NCBI GenBank assembly: GCA_014360495.1
Contig: JACIXR010000006.1
Location: forward strand, 62,001 to 126,000
DNA: 64,000 bases
Direction of reading: 5' to 3'
Source: a bacterium
Lineage (GTDB): Bacteria; Armatimonadota; JACIXR01
The translations under genes and the position numbers were made by a program. A model generated the notes under the pieces. The model ran no database searches and was not told the origin of the DNA. It saw only the letters and a program-made list of their open reading frames with translations. Shown here one piece after another: positions 18,278 to 27,532 of this stretch (positions are counted from its first letter, which is position 1; each line of letters opens with the position of its first letter).

Positions 18278-18759
18278 TTTCGCTTCTCCAGGGTAGCTTT
18301 GAGAAGTTGATAGGTTGCGGACAGGCTTTGGGGTATTACCTTCGTCTCCCCGATAACGGGCATAAAGTTGGTATCTCCCTCCCAGCGAGGAACGATATGG
18401 AGATGAATGTGGTCGGGGACACCCGCTCCCGCTACCCTCCCGATATTCATCCCGATATTGAAACCATGGCATTTAAGGGCTTCTCTTAAGACCTCAATCA
18501 AAAGGCTCAAAGCTTCCATCAATTCCAACTTTTCCTCTTCGTTCAAATCGTTTAGGGAGGCGATATGTCTATAAGGAGCAATCATAAGATGCCCATTGTT
18601 GTAAGGAAATATATTGAGCATAGCGAAGCAGCTTTTCCCTCGCCATATGACGAGGTTTTCCTCGTCGCTTCCGTTGAGTTTTTTACAGAATATGCATTCC
18701 TCGCTTTTTCCTGCTTCCGTCACATATGTTGACCTCCAAGGTGCCCAAAGTATTTTCAT
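18274..18759 (-). CDS. HIT family nucleotide hydrolase/phosphorylase
   Basis: Histidine-triad protein acting on dinucleoside polyphosphates or nucleotide conjugates. It starts with MKILWAPWRSTYV, has CIFC (a zinc-like pair) near residues 22-25, and carries the triad H-x-H-x-H as HIHLHIVPRW. The ATG at 18759 gives 161 aa and matches the family N-terminus; the frame runs 19 codons further up without support. Divergent from the pseudopilin gene. Confidence 0.9.
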   Translation of the reverse strand: MKILWAPWRSTYVTEAGKSEECIFCKKLNGSDEENLVIWRGKSCFAMLNIFPYNNGHLMIAPYRHIASLNDLNEEEKLELMEALSLLIEVLREALKCHGFNIGMNIGRVAGAGVPDHIHLHIVPRWEGDTNFMPVIGETKVIPQSLSATYQLLKATLEKRK

Positions 18760-18909
18760 ATCAAAAAAATAATATTCTCCAAAAACCGAGGCGTCAATAT
18801 AATTTTGTGATTGCATAGCATATCGGACTCTTTAAGTTGTTCTCTATGTTTAGAAATCGGGCTATAACGATGAAAGGGAAACTACCCCCTTGAAAACATA
18901 AAAAATTTA

Positions 18910-18937
18910 TTGACAGATATAACATTTATTCTTTAAA
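18910..18937 (+). promoter_or_regulatory. Candidate promoter of the pseudopilin gene
   Basis: TTGACA (18910-18915), a 16-nt spacer and TTTAAA (18932-18937). Good -35, weaker -10. The 38 nt that follow before the ATG are AT-rich and include the ribosome site. Confidence 0.5.
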
Positions 18938-18975
18938 CTTTAAGTTGAAATAAATTTAAGGTGGAGGTGTTTTCT

Positions 18976-19713
18976 ATGCGTCGGCGTGGTTTTACATTGA
19001 TAGAGCTGCTCGTTGTGATAGCGATAATCGCTATCTTGGCGGGCATCTTGTTCCCGGTCTTTTCAAGGTCAAGGGAGCAAGCTAAAAAGGCTGCTTGTAT
19101 GAGCAATATGCGGCAGATTGGGCTGGCGCTTATGCAATATGTTCAAGACTGGGATGAGACCTTCCCCATGGGCGACCCCCAAGCTTGGGGCGACCTCCTC
19201 ATCTTCAACTATCCTCAGGATGCCTGCTGTATGGGATGGTCAGCCAACCCCTGGTGGAGCGCTGCCGCTCGCTTAATGCCGTATATTAAAAATGCGAGTA
19301 TTTGGCATTGCCCAAGTGCGCCCGATACGGGACAGCAAGCTGGTTGGCCTGAAGCGTGGCCAGGTGCGTTCGCCGTTAACTATGCCTACAGGCACTGCGT
19401 GGCTGCGGGACCTGCAACGGGCGTCAAGTGGACGATGTCCCGCATAGCTCGCCCATCCCAAACGATGATACTTCACGAAAGGGGAGATAACCACGAGACG
19501 AAGGCATGTATGTGCGGAGACCCTCGTTCGGTAGAGGCAGCTTACAATATGATTTTCGCCGATGGGCACGCCAAATTCGTCAAGGCGGGAACACTTCGCT
19601 GGGTGAGATTCGGCAACCAATATTGGGGCTATCCCGCCTACGACCCCAACTGGCTACCTTATGGTCCCGGTCAATGGGGTCCTGACCCCGCTTTAGGTTG
19701 GGATATAGATTAA
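18976..19713 (+). CDS. Type II secretion/type IV pilin-like protein with DUF1559-like C-terminus
   Basis: Pseudopilin of 245 aa. The class III prepilin signal is intact: MRRRG then FTLIELLVVIAIIAILAG, with cleavage expected after the glycine and methylation of the phenylalanine. The body is rich in Trp, Pro and Cys and ends with an H-x8-DG-type segment (FADGHAKF), the pattern of the large DUF1559 families of Planctomycetes and Armatimonadota. The ATG at 18976 is preferred to a GTG at 18961 because GGAGGTG lies 7 nt before it. No assembly genes are nearby; the function of the family is unknown. Confidence 0.88.
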   Translation: MRRRGFTLIELLVVIAIIAILAGILFPVFSRSREQAKKAACMSNMRQIGLALMQYVQDWDETFPMGDPQAWGDLLIFNYPQDACCMGWSANPWWSAAARLMPYIKNASIWHCPSAPDTGQQAGWPEAWPGAFAVNYAYRHCVAAGPATGVKWTMSRIARPSQTMILHERGDNHETKACMCGDPRSVEAAYNMIFADGHAKFVKAGTLRWVRFGNQYWGYPAYDPNWLPYGPGQWGPDPALGWDID

Positions 19714-19773
19714 AAAATACTTGCCAAATTTTCGCTGTTGCTATAAAATAATAGATGAAAAAGGATTTGCCAT

Positions 19774-19801
19774 TTGACATTTGCTACAGCTTGGTTATAA
19801 T
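19774..19801 (+). promoter_or_regulatory. 16S rRNA promoter P1
   Basis: TTGACA (19774-19779), 16-nt spacer, TATAAT (19796-19801). Both boxes are perfect sigma-70 consensus. A weaker TTGCCA/TATAAA pair lies just upstream (19721-19747). Confidence 0.75.
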
Positions 19802-19836
19802 AGTTGATTGGAGAGCGAAAAAAATTCAAAAAAGAT

Positions 19837-19865
19837 TTGACGAGCTTGTTGACATCTGCTATATA
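19837..19865 (+). promoter_or_regulatory. 16S rRNA promoter P2
   Basis: TTGACG (19837-19842), 17-nt spacer, TATATA (19860-19865), overlapping TATAAT at 19862-19867. The sequence just downstream (AGAGCGA) recurs after P1 as well, suggesting a duplicated promoter unit. Confidence 0.6.
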
Positions 19866-19880
19866 ATATATTAGAGCGAG

Positions 19881-19920
19881 GTTGCTTCTTGAAAACTGAA
19901 TAGCGTGTATTCTCCCCCGA
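19881..19920 (+). other. 5' arm of the pre-16S processing stem
   Basis: Complementary to 21534-21570 downstream of the gene, for example GTTGCTTC with GAAGCAAC and ACTGAATAGCGTG with CACGCTATTCAGT, with a few mismatches. The two arms would close a long helix around the 16S transcript, the usual RNase III substrate. Confidence 0.85.
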
Positions 19921-19960
19921 CCCTTTGAGAAGACAACCAATTAGAAAATAAAAGTTTTGA

Positions 19961-21511
<1,551 letters not shown>

Positions 21512-21533
21512 AAGGAGTTTGATTCTTCCTAAA

Positions 21534-21570
21534 CGGGGAGAGGCACGCTATTCAGTCTTGAGGAAGCAAC
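21534..21570 (+). other. 3' arm of the pre-16S processing stem
   Basis: Pairs with 19881-19920. Its closeness to the 16S 3' end (about 22 nt) leaves no room for an internal spacer with tRNAs, supporting an rRNA unit made of 16S alone. Confidence 0.85.
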
Positions 21571-21593
21571 GAAGTTTGAAACTTTTTCAAATC

Positions 21594-21627
21594 GTAGGGC
21601 GTCTATAATAGTGAAATGACGCCCTAC
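21594..21627 (+). terminator. Hairpin after the 16S unit
   Basis: GTAGGGCGTC (21594-21603) pairs perfectly with GACGCCCTAC (21618-21627) across a 14-nt loop. It is the first strong hairpin after the processing stem and probably ends or pauses the rRNA transcript, though no U-run follows. Confidence 0.5.
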
Positions 21628-21664
21628 AATTATGTGGGGGCTAAAATATACAGGAGGTGCATAG

Positions 21665-22684
21665 ATGAAAAGAGAAAGAGTAGTTAGTGTGTTGTGGGGG
21701 AAGCTACTCTCTCTCGGAGGGAGCTTTGTAGCTTCCAAATATGGCTGTTTGGTGTCTCCCTCGGCTTTGGAGACCCTATTTCGGTTGCTTTGCACGCACG
21801 CTGGACACCTGACTTGACCGCTAACTCCCCACAATCCCAATGTGTAACATCGGGAACAGTTGCTGGTGGAGTGGGGTTTCATGTTATTGCGAATTTCAGT
21901 CCACCGGTCATAGGATTTGGCGTTGATTCCGTTGATATATTAGAGCAAACGGATGTTCACGAGCCCCAGCATTTTAGGGTTGATAATCCGCAGGGAACAA
22001 CCTACACACCCGACCAAATTTCAACTGTCTGCTCAGACCCTCCAACAGGCTATCAAAACTACATTGTCTTCTCCACACCTCCCTTCTGGGGGTTTGCCTG
22101 CCACAACACAAGCTACCTTGTTAGAGCATCTTATTCCTATACAAAAGTTACAGGTCCCCCTCCCACCTACCAACGGATAGGACCAATAGAGGCGAGCATA
22201 ACGGTTAATTTCAACAATTTAACAGTTGAGGCGCAGCCGGAGTATCTCATAAACAATCCCGGTGGTGATAATCACAACACGACTATCACATTCCAGCTGA
22301 AATCAGCCCAGAAAAAGCTCTGCTCCGCTACTATATCAATCTATACTTCAACTCAACAACTCGTTAAACTGGAAACCCTGAATAATCTCCTTTGTCCAGG
22401 AACTTATACCTATACCTGGGGATGAAAATCTAAAGGGTGATTGCTCAGAAGCGATTAGGTCCCAGCCACTGCAATACAGCCCTCCTTACAAAGCAAGTGA
22501 AAAACACTCTTATGCGGTGTTGAGGGTCCTTAAAGCTCCTACCAGTGGTTCCCTACTAGAGACCGTTACACTTACAAATTATAATGACGAGGACTATATA
22601 TCTTTAGGCGTTGACTATATAGCAAAGTCCATAAGGGGCGCTTTTAACGGGTTTGTATTTATGCACCCAGAAGAATTACAATAA
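21665..22684 (+). pseudogene. Beta-rich, probably secreted protein, broken by two frameshifts
   Basis: An AGGAGGTG site precedes an ATG at 21665 that opens frame 2 (MKRERVVSVLWG...). Coding then continues in frame 1 from about 21694 to a stop at 22423-22425, and again in frame 2 from 22421 to the stop at 22682-22684, 20 nt before the next gene. The second shift falls at GGGG (22417-22420), where dropping one G joins TYTW to DENLKG without a break; the first lies at or after GGGGG (21696-21700). The product would be about 340 aa, rich in Thr, Ser, Asn and Pro, like an extracellular Ig-like protein. No family recognised. It may be a decaying gene or two homopolymer sequence errors. Confidence 0.6.
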
Positions 22685-22704
22685 TGGGAAAGGAGGTTTT
22701 TAAA

Positions 22705-23973
22705 ATGAGAAAATCTCTATATGCTTTGTTTGTAATAGCTTTATCCTTACTATGGAGAGAAGAAGGCTTTGCTACAATAGAAGAAACAGTATTCCCGCCA
22801 GATATTTTTAGCCTAGCGGTCTCTCCCGATGGTAGAAAAGTATACTTCACCTCTAATATCCATACAGGCGATGTTATATACGAACCAGCTGAGCTTTTTG
22901 TGGTGGACCTTGCGACAAGAGAGATTAACCAGCTTACAGAACCGCTTAATTTTACTGCTGGAAGACAACTCGCTATATCACCTGATGGCTCCACAATTGC
23001 ATGTGTTCTTTATAGCTATCCAAAAGGAGACAGTATATACTTTATCAATCCGGATGGATCAAATTTCCGTGAGTTTACCAGTGATAATTATGGGGGAGGG
23101 GATCCAGTTTGGTCTCCTGATGGCAATTTCTTAGCAATTTCTACTTGGAGAGAAAGCGAAACGCCAGTAGGTGGCATTTTAATAGTTGATAAAACTGGAA
23201 ATGATATAGCTTGGGTTGTCGCTGGGGATAATAGTTACCCTCTCGCCTGGGCGCCCAACGGTCAATACTTGCTCATTGTAAGGGGTGTGAAAAATAGCCA
23301 AGGAGATATTGTCAGAACTTTATGGCGTGTTGACCTGGACTTAACAAAACCCTTTCCTGCCACAGCTTTCATTCAGCTTACTAATCCAGACGAGGGAGAT
23401 TGGGGCAGTGTTGTTTCAATATCACCTGACAGTTCAAAGATTATTTATGCTTTAGCGAATGAGGTATGGGTTATGAATGCTGATGGCTCTAGTAGAGAAG
23501 TTTTGTTTTCATTGGCTGATAACTTCTTTATAGAAGGTGTCGCTTGGCTTCCATCAGGTGACAGAATAGTGTTAATAGCACAAAATGGAAACACTGCGGC
23601 AAATATCTACCTTATAAACCCCGATGGAACAGGATTACAGCAAATAACTAATTTCACTGATTATTTAGCAAAGGGAGAAAAACCTGCCACAATAGCAGGG
23701 AGTGTTGGGAGGGATAAGTTTTCACAAAAGATCTTCCCGACGAGAAATCCGCTCAAGGGATTGGCAGGCAATACTAAAGGAACCAAAATCACCAAAAACA
23801 AGGTAAGCCCTTCTGGGAAGATGAGCAGAAGAAATTGGGTTAGCGACAGCCAACGGGGCTATCCTATAAGGGGAGAAGAACATAAATCACCCAGAATGCC
23901 AATATTTGCTGGAGCGCTTTCTCTCTCTGCTTTAGGTTATGTACTTTGGAAGTTCTTGAAGATATTAGCTTAA
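22705..23973 (+). CDS. Secreted TolB-like beta-propeller protein
   Basis: A 422-aa protein with an N-terminal signal (hydrophobic residues 4-16), a body of repeated WD40-like/TolB-type blades with motifs such as SPDGRKVYFTS, SPDGSTIACV, SPDGNFLAIS and INPDGTGLQQIT (about residues 30-330), a basic linker and a C-terminal hydrophobic helix (about 400-420) that may anchor it. No tol or pal genes are near, so it is not the Tol-Pal periplasmic protein; a surface binding role is plausible but unproven. The ATG at 22705 is preferred over one at 22684 because AGGAGG lies 8 nt before it. Confidence 0.82.
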   Translation: MRKSLYALFVIALSLLWREEGFATIEETVFPPDIFSLAVSPDGRKVYFTSNIHTGDVIYEPAELFVVDLATREINQLTEPLNFTAGRQLAISPDGSTIACVLYSYPKGDSIYFINPDGSNFREFTSDNYGGGDPVWSPDGNFLAISTWRESETPVGGILIVDKTGNDIAWVVAGDNSYPLAWAPNGQYLLIVRGVKNSQGDIVRTLWRVDLDLTKPFPATAFIQLTNPDEGDWGSVVSISPDSSKIIYALANEVWVMNADGSSREVLFSLADNFFIEGVAWLPSGDRIVLIAQNGNTAANIYLINPDGTGLQQITNFTDYLAKGEKPATIAGSVGRDKFSQKIFPTRNPLKGLAGNTKGTKITKNKVSPSGKMSRRNWVSDSQRGYPIRGEEHKSPRMPIFAGALSLSALGYVLWKFLKILA

Positions 23974-23978
23974 AATTA

Positions 23979-24012
23979 GGGGCGAGGGGAGCGGTTTACC
24001 GCTCCCCCGCCC
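23979..24012 (+). terminator. GC-rich hairpin, copy 1
   Basis: GGGCGAGGGGAGCGGT and ACCGCTCCCCCGCCC form a 15-bp stem with one bulged base and a TT loop. No U-run follows, so termination is uncertain. The same sequence recurs at 27193-27226. Confidence 0.65.
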
Positions 24013-24055
24013 ATTGAAGAAACAAAAATAAAAGTATAATCGTCTAATTTTTGAA

Positions 24056-25825
24056 ATGTTTTCCAAAATGGAACGTTTCTGTCTTGGTTTAAATGGATTT
24101 TATAACCTAATAGTCCAATCCCAGCCCAAAATACTGAAATGGGACCCTTGCGCTTGGGATGGAACAATGAACAAAGTGGGGATGCCTCCTCCTGCAACCG
24201 CACCTCGGGGAATTTATACATTTGATATAAAAGTCCAAGGTGCTTGTCCTAAAGAGGATGACGACAAATGCATCATAACCAATCCACCTTGCTCATTTCC
24301 AAATGGGATAGCGAAAAACGCTATGGAGGTTAGAAATGGGAGCGATGGAGGTGCAGGCGGTCAATTTGGCGAGCTAAATGAAAACGGACAGTTTGTTCCC
24401 TGGTCTGATTGGAGAAGTACACGATTAATTAACGACTATACCTACATCTACTATAAGTGTCCTGAAAATTTCACAGGTATAATATCCCTAACATTTCAAT
24501 TTGATGACATACCTGAGGCTAATGACCCTGATAAGCCGGAGAGACTCAATCCAATACAGACATTTGACGACAAAGAAGTTTGGTCAGACCCAGTGAAATT
24601 GACCGTTTGGGATTTCACGATAACCGATTGTAAAGAGGATTGGCTTCCAGAATATGAGAAGGACGCTGATTTCGTCGCAGAGATAACTCCTCAAGCAGAC
24701 CATAAGGGAAATTCTCTTTCCTCATATATATGGTTTTACCTTGATTCATCACAGGAACCGGGTATATGCAAGAACAAAGATGTGCCTTCAGGTAAGGAAT
24801 TAGAGCAAAAGTGGGACCTCCAATTTGAGCCAGGGCAGTCAGAACTTGAGGTTTATAGTAGCGACCCCCAAAACGAGCCTTATAAAAACGATAGAGCTGT
24901 TACCAAATTGCCTGTGAGAACAGCAGTAGTTAAGGTGAAATGTTATGATTATGGGGCTTATGGTGAGCTATACGCGCTCGCAAACTTACCATCAGGTCTG
25001 GATTTTGCCCACATAAAAGGTAATCCCGATAAATTCATCGTTCGTATACCAGTAGACAATGATTTGAACTATATAGGTGATGCCTGGGAATTCAATGGAC
25101 CTTATGCTTCTCCTCAAGATGACACTGATGACTACCCTCCGAGTAATTTCTTGGGAGACGGGCTCTCTCGTTATGATGAATATAGAGGCTTCTTTGTAAA
25201 AGGAGGATATAAAAGGCTAAACCCTGGTAAGAAAGACATATTCGTATTCGACCAAACCAACCTGGGAGAAGCCTCATATGAAGATTTTAAAGAATTAAAA
25301 TTTGAGCTCCACTTCTGGGATTTCCAAAACGCCGATTTTATAGGGAAATTAGTTACTATTCACGACCTGACAGCGCATCTCTCCAACCAATATGGAATAT
25401 TTGTACATATTATAAGCGACTTGGTAGAGATACCCGGTTACCCCCCTGAAGCAGGGGCTTACTATTTAGGCAGATGTAGCAATCCTTTGCCTGGAAGCCA
25501 AGGCGTAAGTGTTGATATCTATGTTGGAGCTATTAGATACTATTCTGCGCCCAATGTAGGGTATGACCCCTTGGATGAGTCGAAACTCACGGGATATCGT
25601 AACCCCGAGCAGGTAACTCGTATATTTAACCCCAATTATGCACTGATAGAAGACGATGTGGATAAGGAGGCAATCAAAAGTATTTTAGCTCATGAGTTAG
25701 GGCACGCTATCGTAAGTTGGGAACATTGCCCTGACGAAAATTGTATTATGTATGCGCCTTTTTGTTTTGATCATATATCCCATAGCTTCTGCGATGTTTG
25801 TAAACCTAAATTAAGATTACATTAA
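24056..25825 (+). CDS. Archaemetzincin-like zinc metalloprotease domain protein
   Basis: A 589-aa protein with acidic, Asp/Pro-rich beta domains in the first 430 residues and a metalloprotease-like C terminus. The C terminus contains HELGH followed six residues later by His, then directly C-x4-C-x-M and 13 residues later CDVC. Archaemetzincins have HExxHxxGxxH-C-x4-C-x-M followed by CxxC, so the layout matches except for one extra residue before the third His and no glycine. There is no signal peptide at this ATG and no ribosome site; the frame opens only 8 codons further up, so the N terminus may be lost or the start mis-set. Neighbours on both sides look secreted. Confidence 0.65.
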   Translation: MFSKMERFCLGLNGFYNLIVQSQPKILKWDPCAWDGTMNKVGMPPPATAPRGIYTFDIKVQGACPKEDDDKCIITNPPCSFPNGIAKNAMEVRNGSDGGAGGQFGELNENGQFVPWSDWRSTRLINDYTYIYYKCPENFTGIISLTFQFDDIPEANDPDKPERLNPIQTFDDKEVWSDPVKLTVWDFTITDCKEDWLPEYEKDADFVAEITPQADHKGNSLSSYIWFYLDSSQEPGICKNKDVPSGKELEQKWDLQFEPGQSELEVYSSDPQNEPYKNDRAVTKLPVRTAVVKVKCYDYGAYGELYALANLPSGLDFAHIKGNPDKFIVRIPVDNDLNYIGDAWEFNGPYASPQDDTDDYPPSNFLGDGLSRYDEYRGFFVKGGYKRLNPGKKDIFVFDQTNLGEASYEDFKELKFELHFWDFQNADFIGKLVTIHDLTAHLSNQYGIFVHIISDLVEIPGYPPEAGAYYLGRCSNPLPGSQGVSVDIYVGAIRYYSAPNVGYDPLDESKLTGYRNPEQVTRIFNPNYALIEDDVDKEAIKSILAHELGHAIVSWEHCPDENCIMYAPFCFDHISHSFCDVCKPKLRLH

Positions 25826-25848
25826 TAAGGAGGTAGGCGAGAAAAGAA

Positions 25849-27183
25849 ATGAGGAATAGATGGTTTATTTTTGTAGTTATTTTGATATTGAAGAGTTTGT
25901 TTTCCATTGCGAGCGATAATTATGACGCAAGCATGGAAGACCCATTGGTGCGGGAAGCATTAAAGGCTGACTACGAAGTCACCCAAATGACCGAGCTGGG
26001 TAACTGGTGGCTTCATATAACGCACCTCCTGAAACTACGAGAACAAGCGAAAGCATTGGAAAGCAAGGCTATTATTTCCGCGCTTATCAGCAAATATTGT
26101 ATGTCATTGAGCCAGATTCTACCGAGCGTTGATTCCCAATTAGATATACTAGTTGGCCCGATAGCTTATTGGAAGGTTCCTAAGGTGTTAAGAGATTATT
26201 TCCGTATGCAGGGAAGGGAACAGGAGTTTCTTCGCAGAACGCAAGATGGAACTTGGCAAGAGCTCGTGTTACCAAAGCTTGAGGAGTTGCGGAAAATTTA
26301 TCAGGAGTGTATAAGGATAATAGAGGAATATGACCCCGACCTCTCTATTGCGGTGATCAAGGTCCGAAAGAAAGATGGCGATATGGTGTTTCATTATTCC
26401 ACGGTGCATAAGACAAAAGAAGAGGTCGAAGCTTGGCAGGAGGAAATAAGAGAGAGGGAAGCCCCAAAAATATTGGACGAGTATATTACTTCCTATCCAG
26501 GCGCTATAAGGATTGTTGAATCAAAGCAGGGATATTTGAAAACGGAATTCGCTTCCCCTTCCCTTGCCAGGGAATATTGGTTTAGAGTGTTCCACGACAT
26601 CCAACCCAGTCCCACATGGTATCTCTGGCCAAACCTTGCATATTATTACGAGTGGGTAGGTGATTATGCTAAGGCTCTTTACTATCAAGAGCGCTATGAG
26701 GTTCTAAAACCCATTTTAGATGTTTGGGATATGGTTCTGCTGCCAGAGGGCGAAAATTTGCCATTTTCCGAGAAGTTGAAGGACATTAGGGGAAAGTATA
26801 TAAAAGATTTGGGAAGAGGAGATAAGGAATGTAATCTCCACCCTTTTCTATATATCAATGACAAACCGCAGGACCCAAAGAAGGGCTTTACGAAGGGAGG
26901 CAAGCCTTTCGTTTCCGCTGATTCTTTATTGGAGACCCTAAACATATCCTTTGAATGGACGAGGGAAGGAAAGCTTTTGACGATTAAAAAGGACGATGGG
27001 GCCACGAAGATAGCGAATATAAAGGATAAATGGTGGATATATAATGATGGAGAGAGAAGGGAGGTAGAGGCTTATATTAAAGATAAGGAGCTTTATCTTC
27101 CCTTGAAAGAGCTTTGCGAGCTTTTGAATCTTAAACTTGAATGGGATGAGGATACTTTCATAGGGAAAGTATCAACAAAGTAG
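25849..27183 (+). CDS. Secreted protein with C-terminal copper-amine-oxidase-N-like repeats
   Basis: A 444-aa protein with a signal peptide (hydrophobic residues 6-20). The middle is helical and of unknown function. From about residue 340 there are two tandem units of the copper amine oxidase N-terminal-like domain, a small beta domain common on surface proteins, recognisable by FVSADSLLETLNISFEW...LLTIKK and LYLPLKELCELLNLKLEWDEDT. An AGGAGGTAGGCG site precedes the ATG. It follows the metalloprotease gene by 23 nt and ends at a terminator hairpin. Confidence 0.75.
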   Translation: MRNRWFIFVVILILKSLFSIASDNYDASMEDPLVREALKADYEVTQMTELGNWWLHITHLLKLREQAKALESKAIISALISKYCMSLSQILPSVDSQLDILVGPIAYWKVPKVLRDYFRMQGREQEFLRRTQDGTWQELVLPKLEELRKIYQECIRIIEEYDPDLSIAVIKVRKKDGDMVFHYSTVHKTKEEVEAWQEEIREREAPKILDEYITSYPGAIRIVESKQGYLKTEFASPSLAREYWFRVFHDIQPSPTWYLWPNLAYYYEWVGDYAKALYYQERYEVLKPILDVWDMVLLPEGENLPFSEKLKDIRGKYIKDLGRGDKECNLHPFLYINDKPQDPKKGFTKGGKPFVSADSLLETLNISFEWTREGKLLTIKKDDGATKIANIKDKWWIYNDGERREVEAYIKDKELYLPLKELCELLNLKLEWDEDTFIGKVSTK

Positions 27184-27192
27184 TCAAAAACA

Positions 27193-27239
27193 GGGGCGAG
27201 AGGAGCGGTATACCGCTCCCCCGCCCAGGTCTTTTTTTT
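27193..27239 (+). terminator. Intrinsic terminator using GC-rich hairpin, copy 2
   Basis: GGGGCGAGAGGAGCGGTATACCGCTCCCCCGCCC-type hairpin (27193-27226; positions given because the motif exceeds a short quote) followed by eight T residues at 27232-27239. Ends the 21.6-27.2 kb gene run. Confidence 0.85.
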
Positions 27240-27284
27240 CAAAATTATTCTCCAATTATAACAACCCCCAATCAGCGTTTTTCA

Positions 27285-27446
27285 GTAGAAGCAATCAGTA
27301 AATGAAACCATCCATAGAAGTGGAGTAGAATCGGCAAAGGAAGCTTTCGGCGTTTCAAGAGATACAATTCTCAAGAAGACCAAAAATCCAAGGAAGGAAG
27401 ATTTTCCTTTAGAGTTTATAGTCAATCAATATGGGAAATCTCCTAA
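27285..27446 (+). pseudogene. Transposase-like gene remnant (helix-turn-helix fragment)
   Basis: One reading frame encodes about 50 residues that include SAKEAFGVSRDTILKK, a typical helix-turn-helix of transposases, and end with LEFIVNQYGKSPN and a TAG stop. No start or further domain remains. The last part is the 62-nt repeat shared with 10479-10540. The rest of this 349-nt gap (27184-27532) holds the terminator and the citramalate synthase ribosome site. Confidence 0.5.
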
Positions 27447-27476
27447 TTAGTCTCAAATGTTATGGAATTATACAGA
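27415..27476 (+). repeat. Transposase-like 3' end relic, copy 2
   Basis: Matches 10479-10540 with 9 differences in 62 nt and no gaps. The match runs past the stop codon of the remnant reading frame (SQM/NYT part), so it covers gene end plus flank, as expected for the end of an insertion element. Confidence 0.6.
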
Positions 27477-27532
27477 AATTTGCTAAAATCAAAATCCCCT
27501 GTTAAAATTTGTCAAATAAAGGAGGTATCCTT

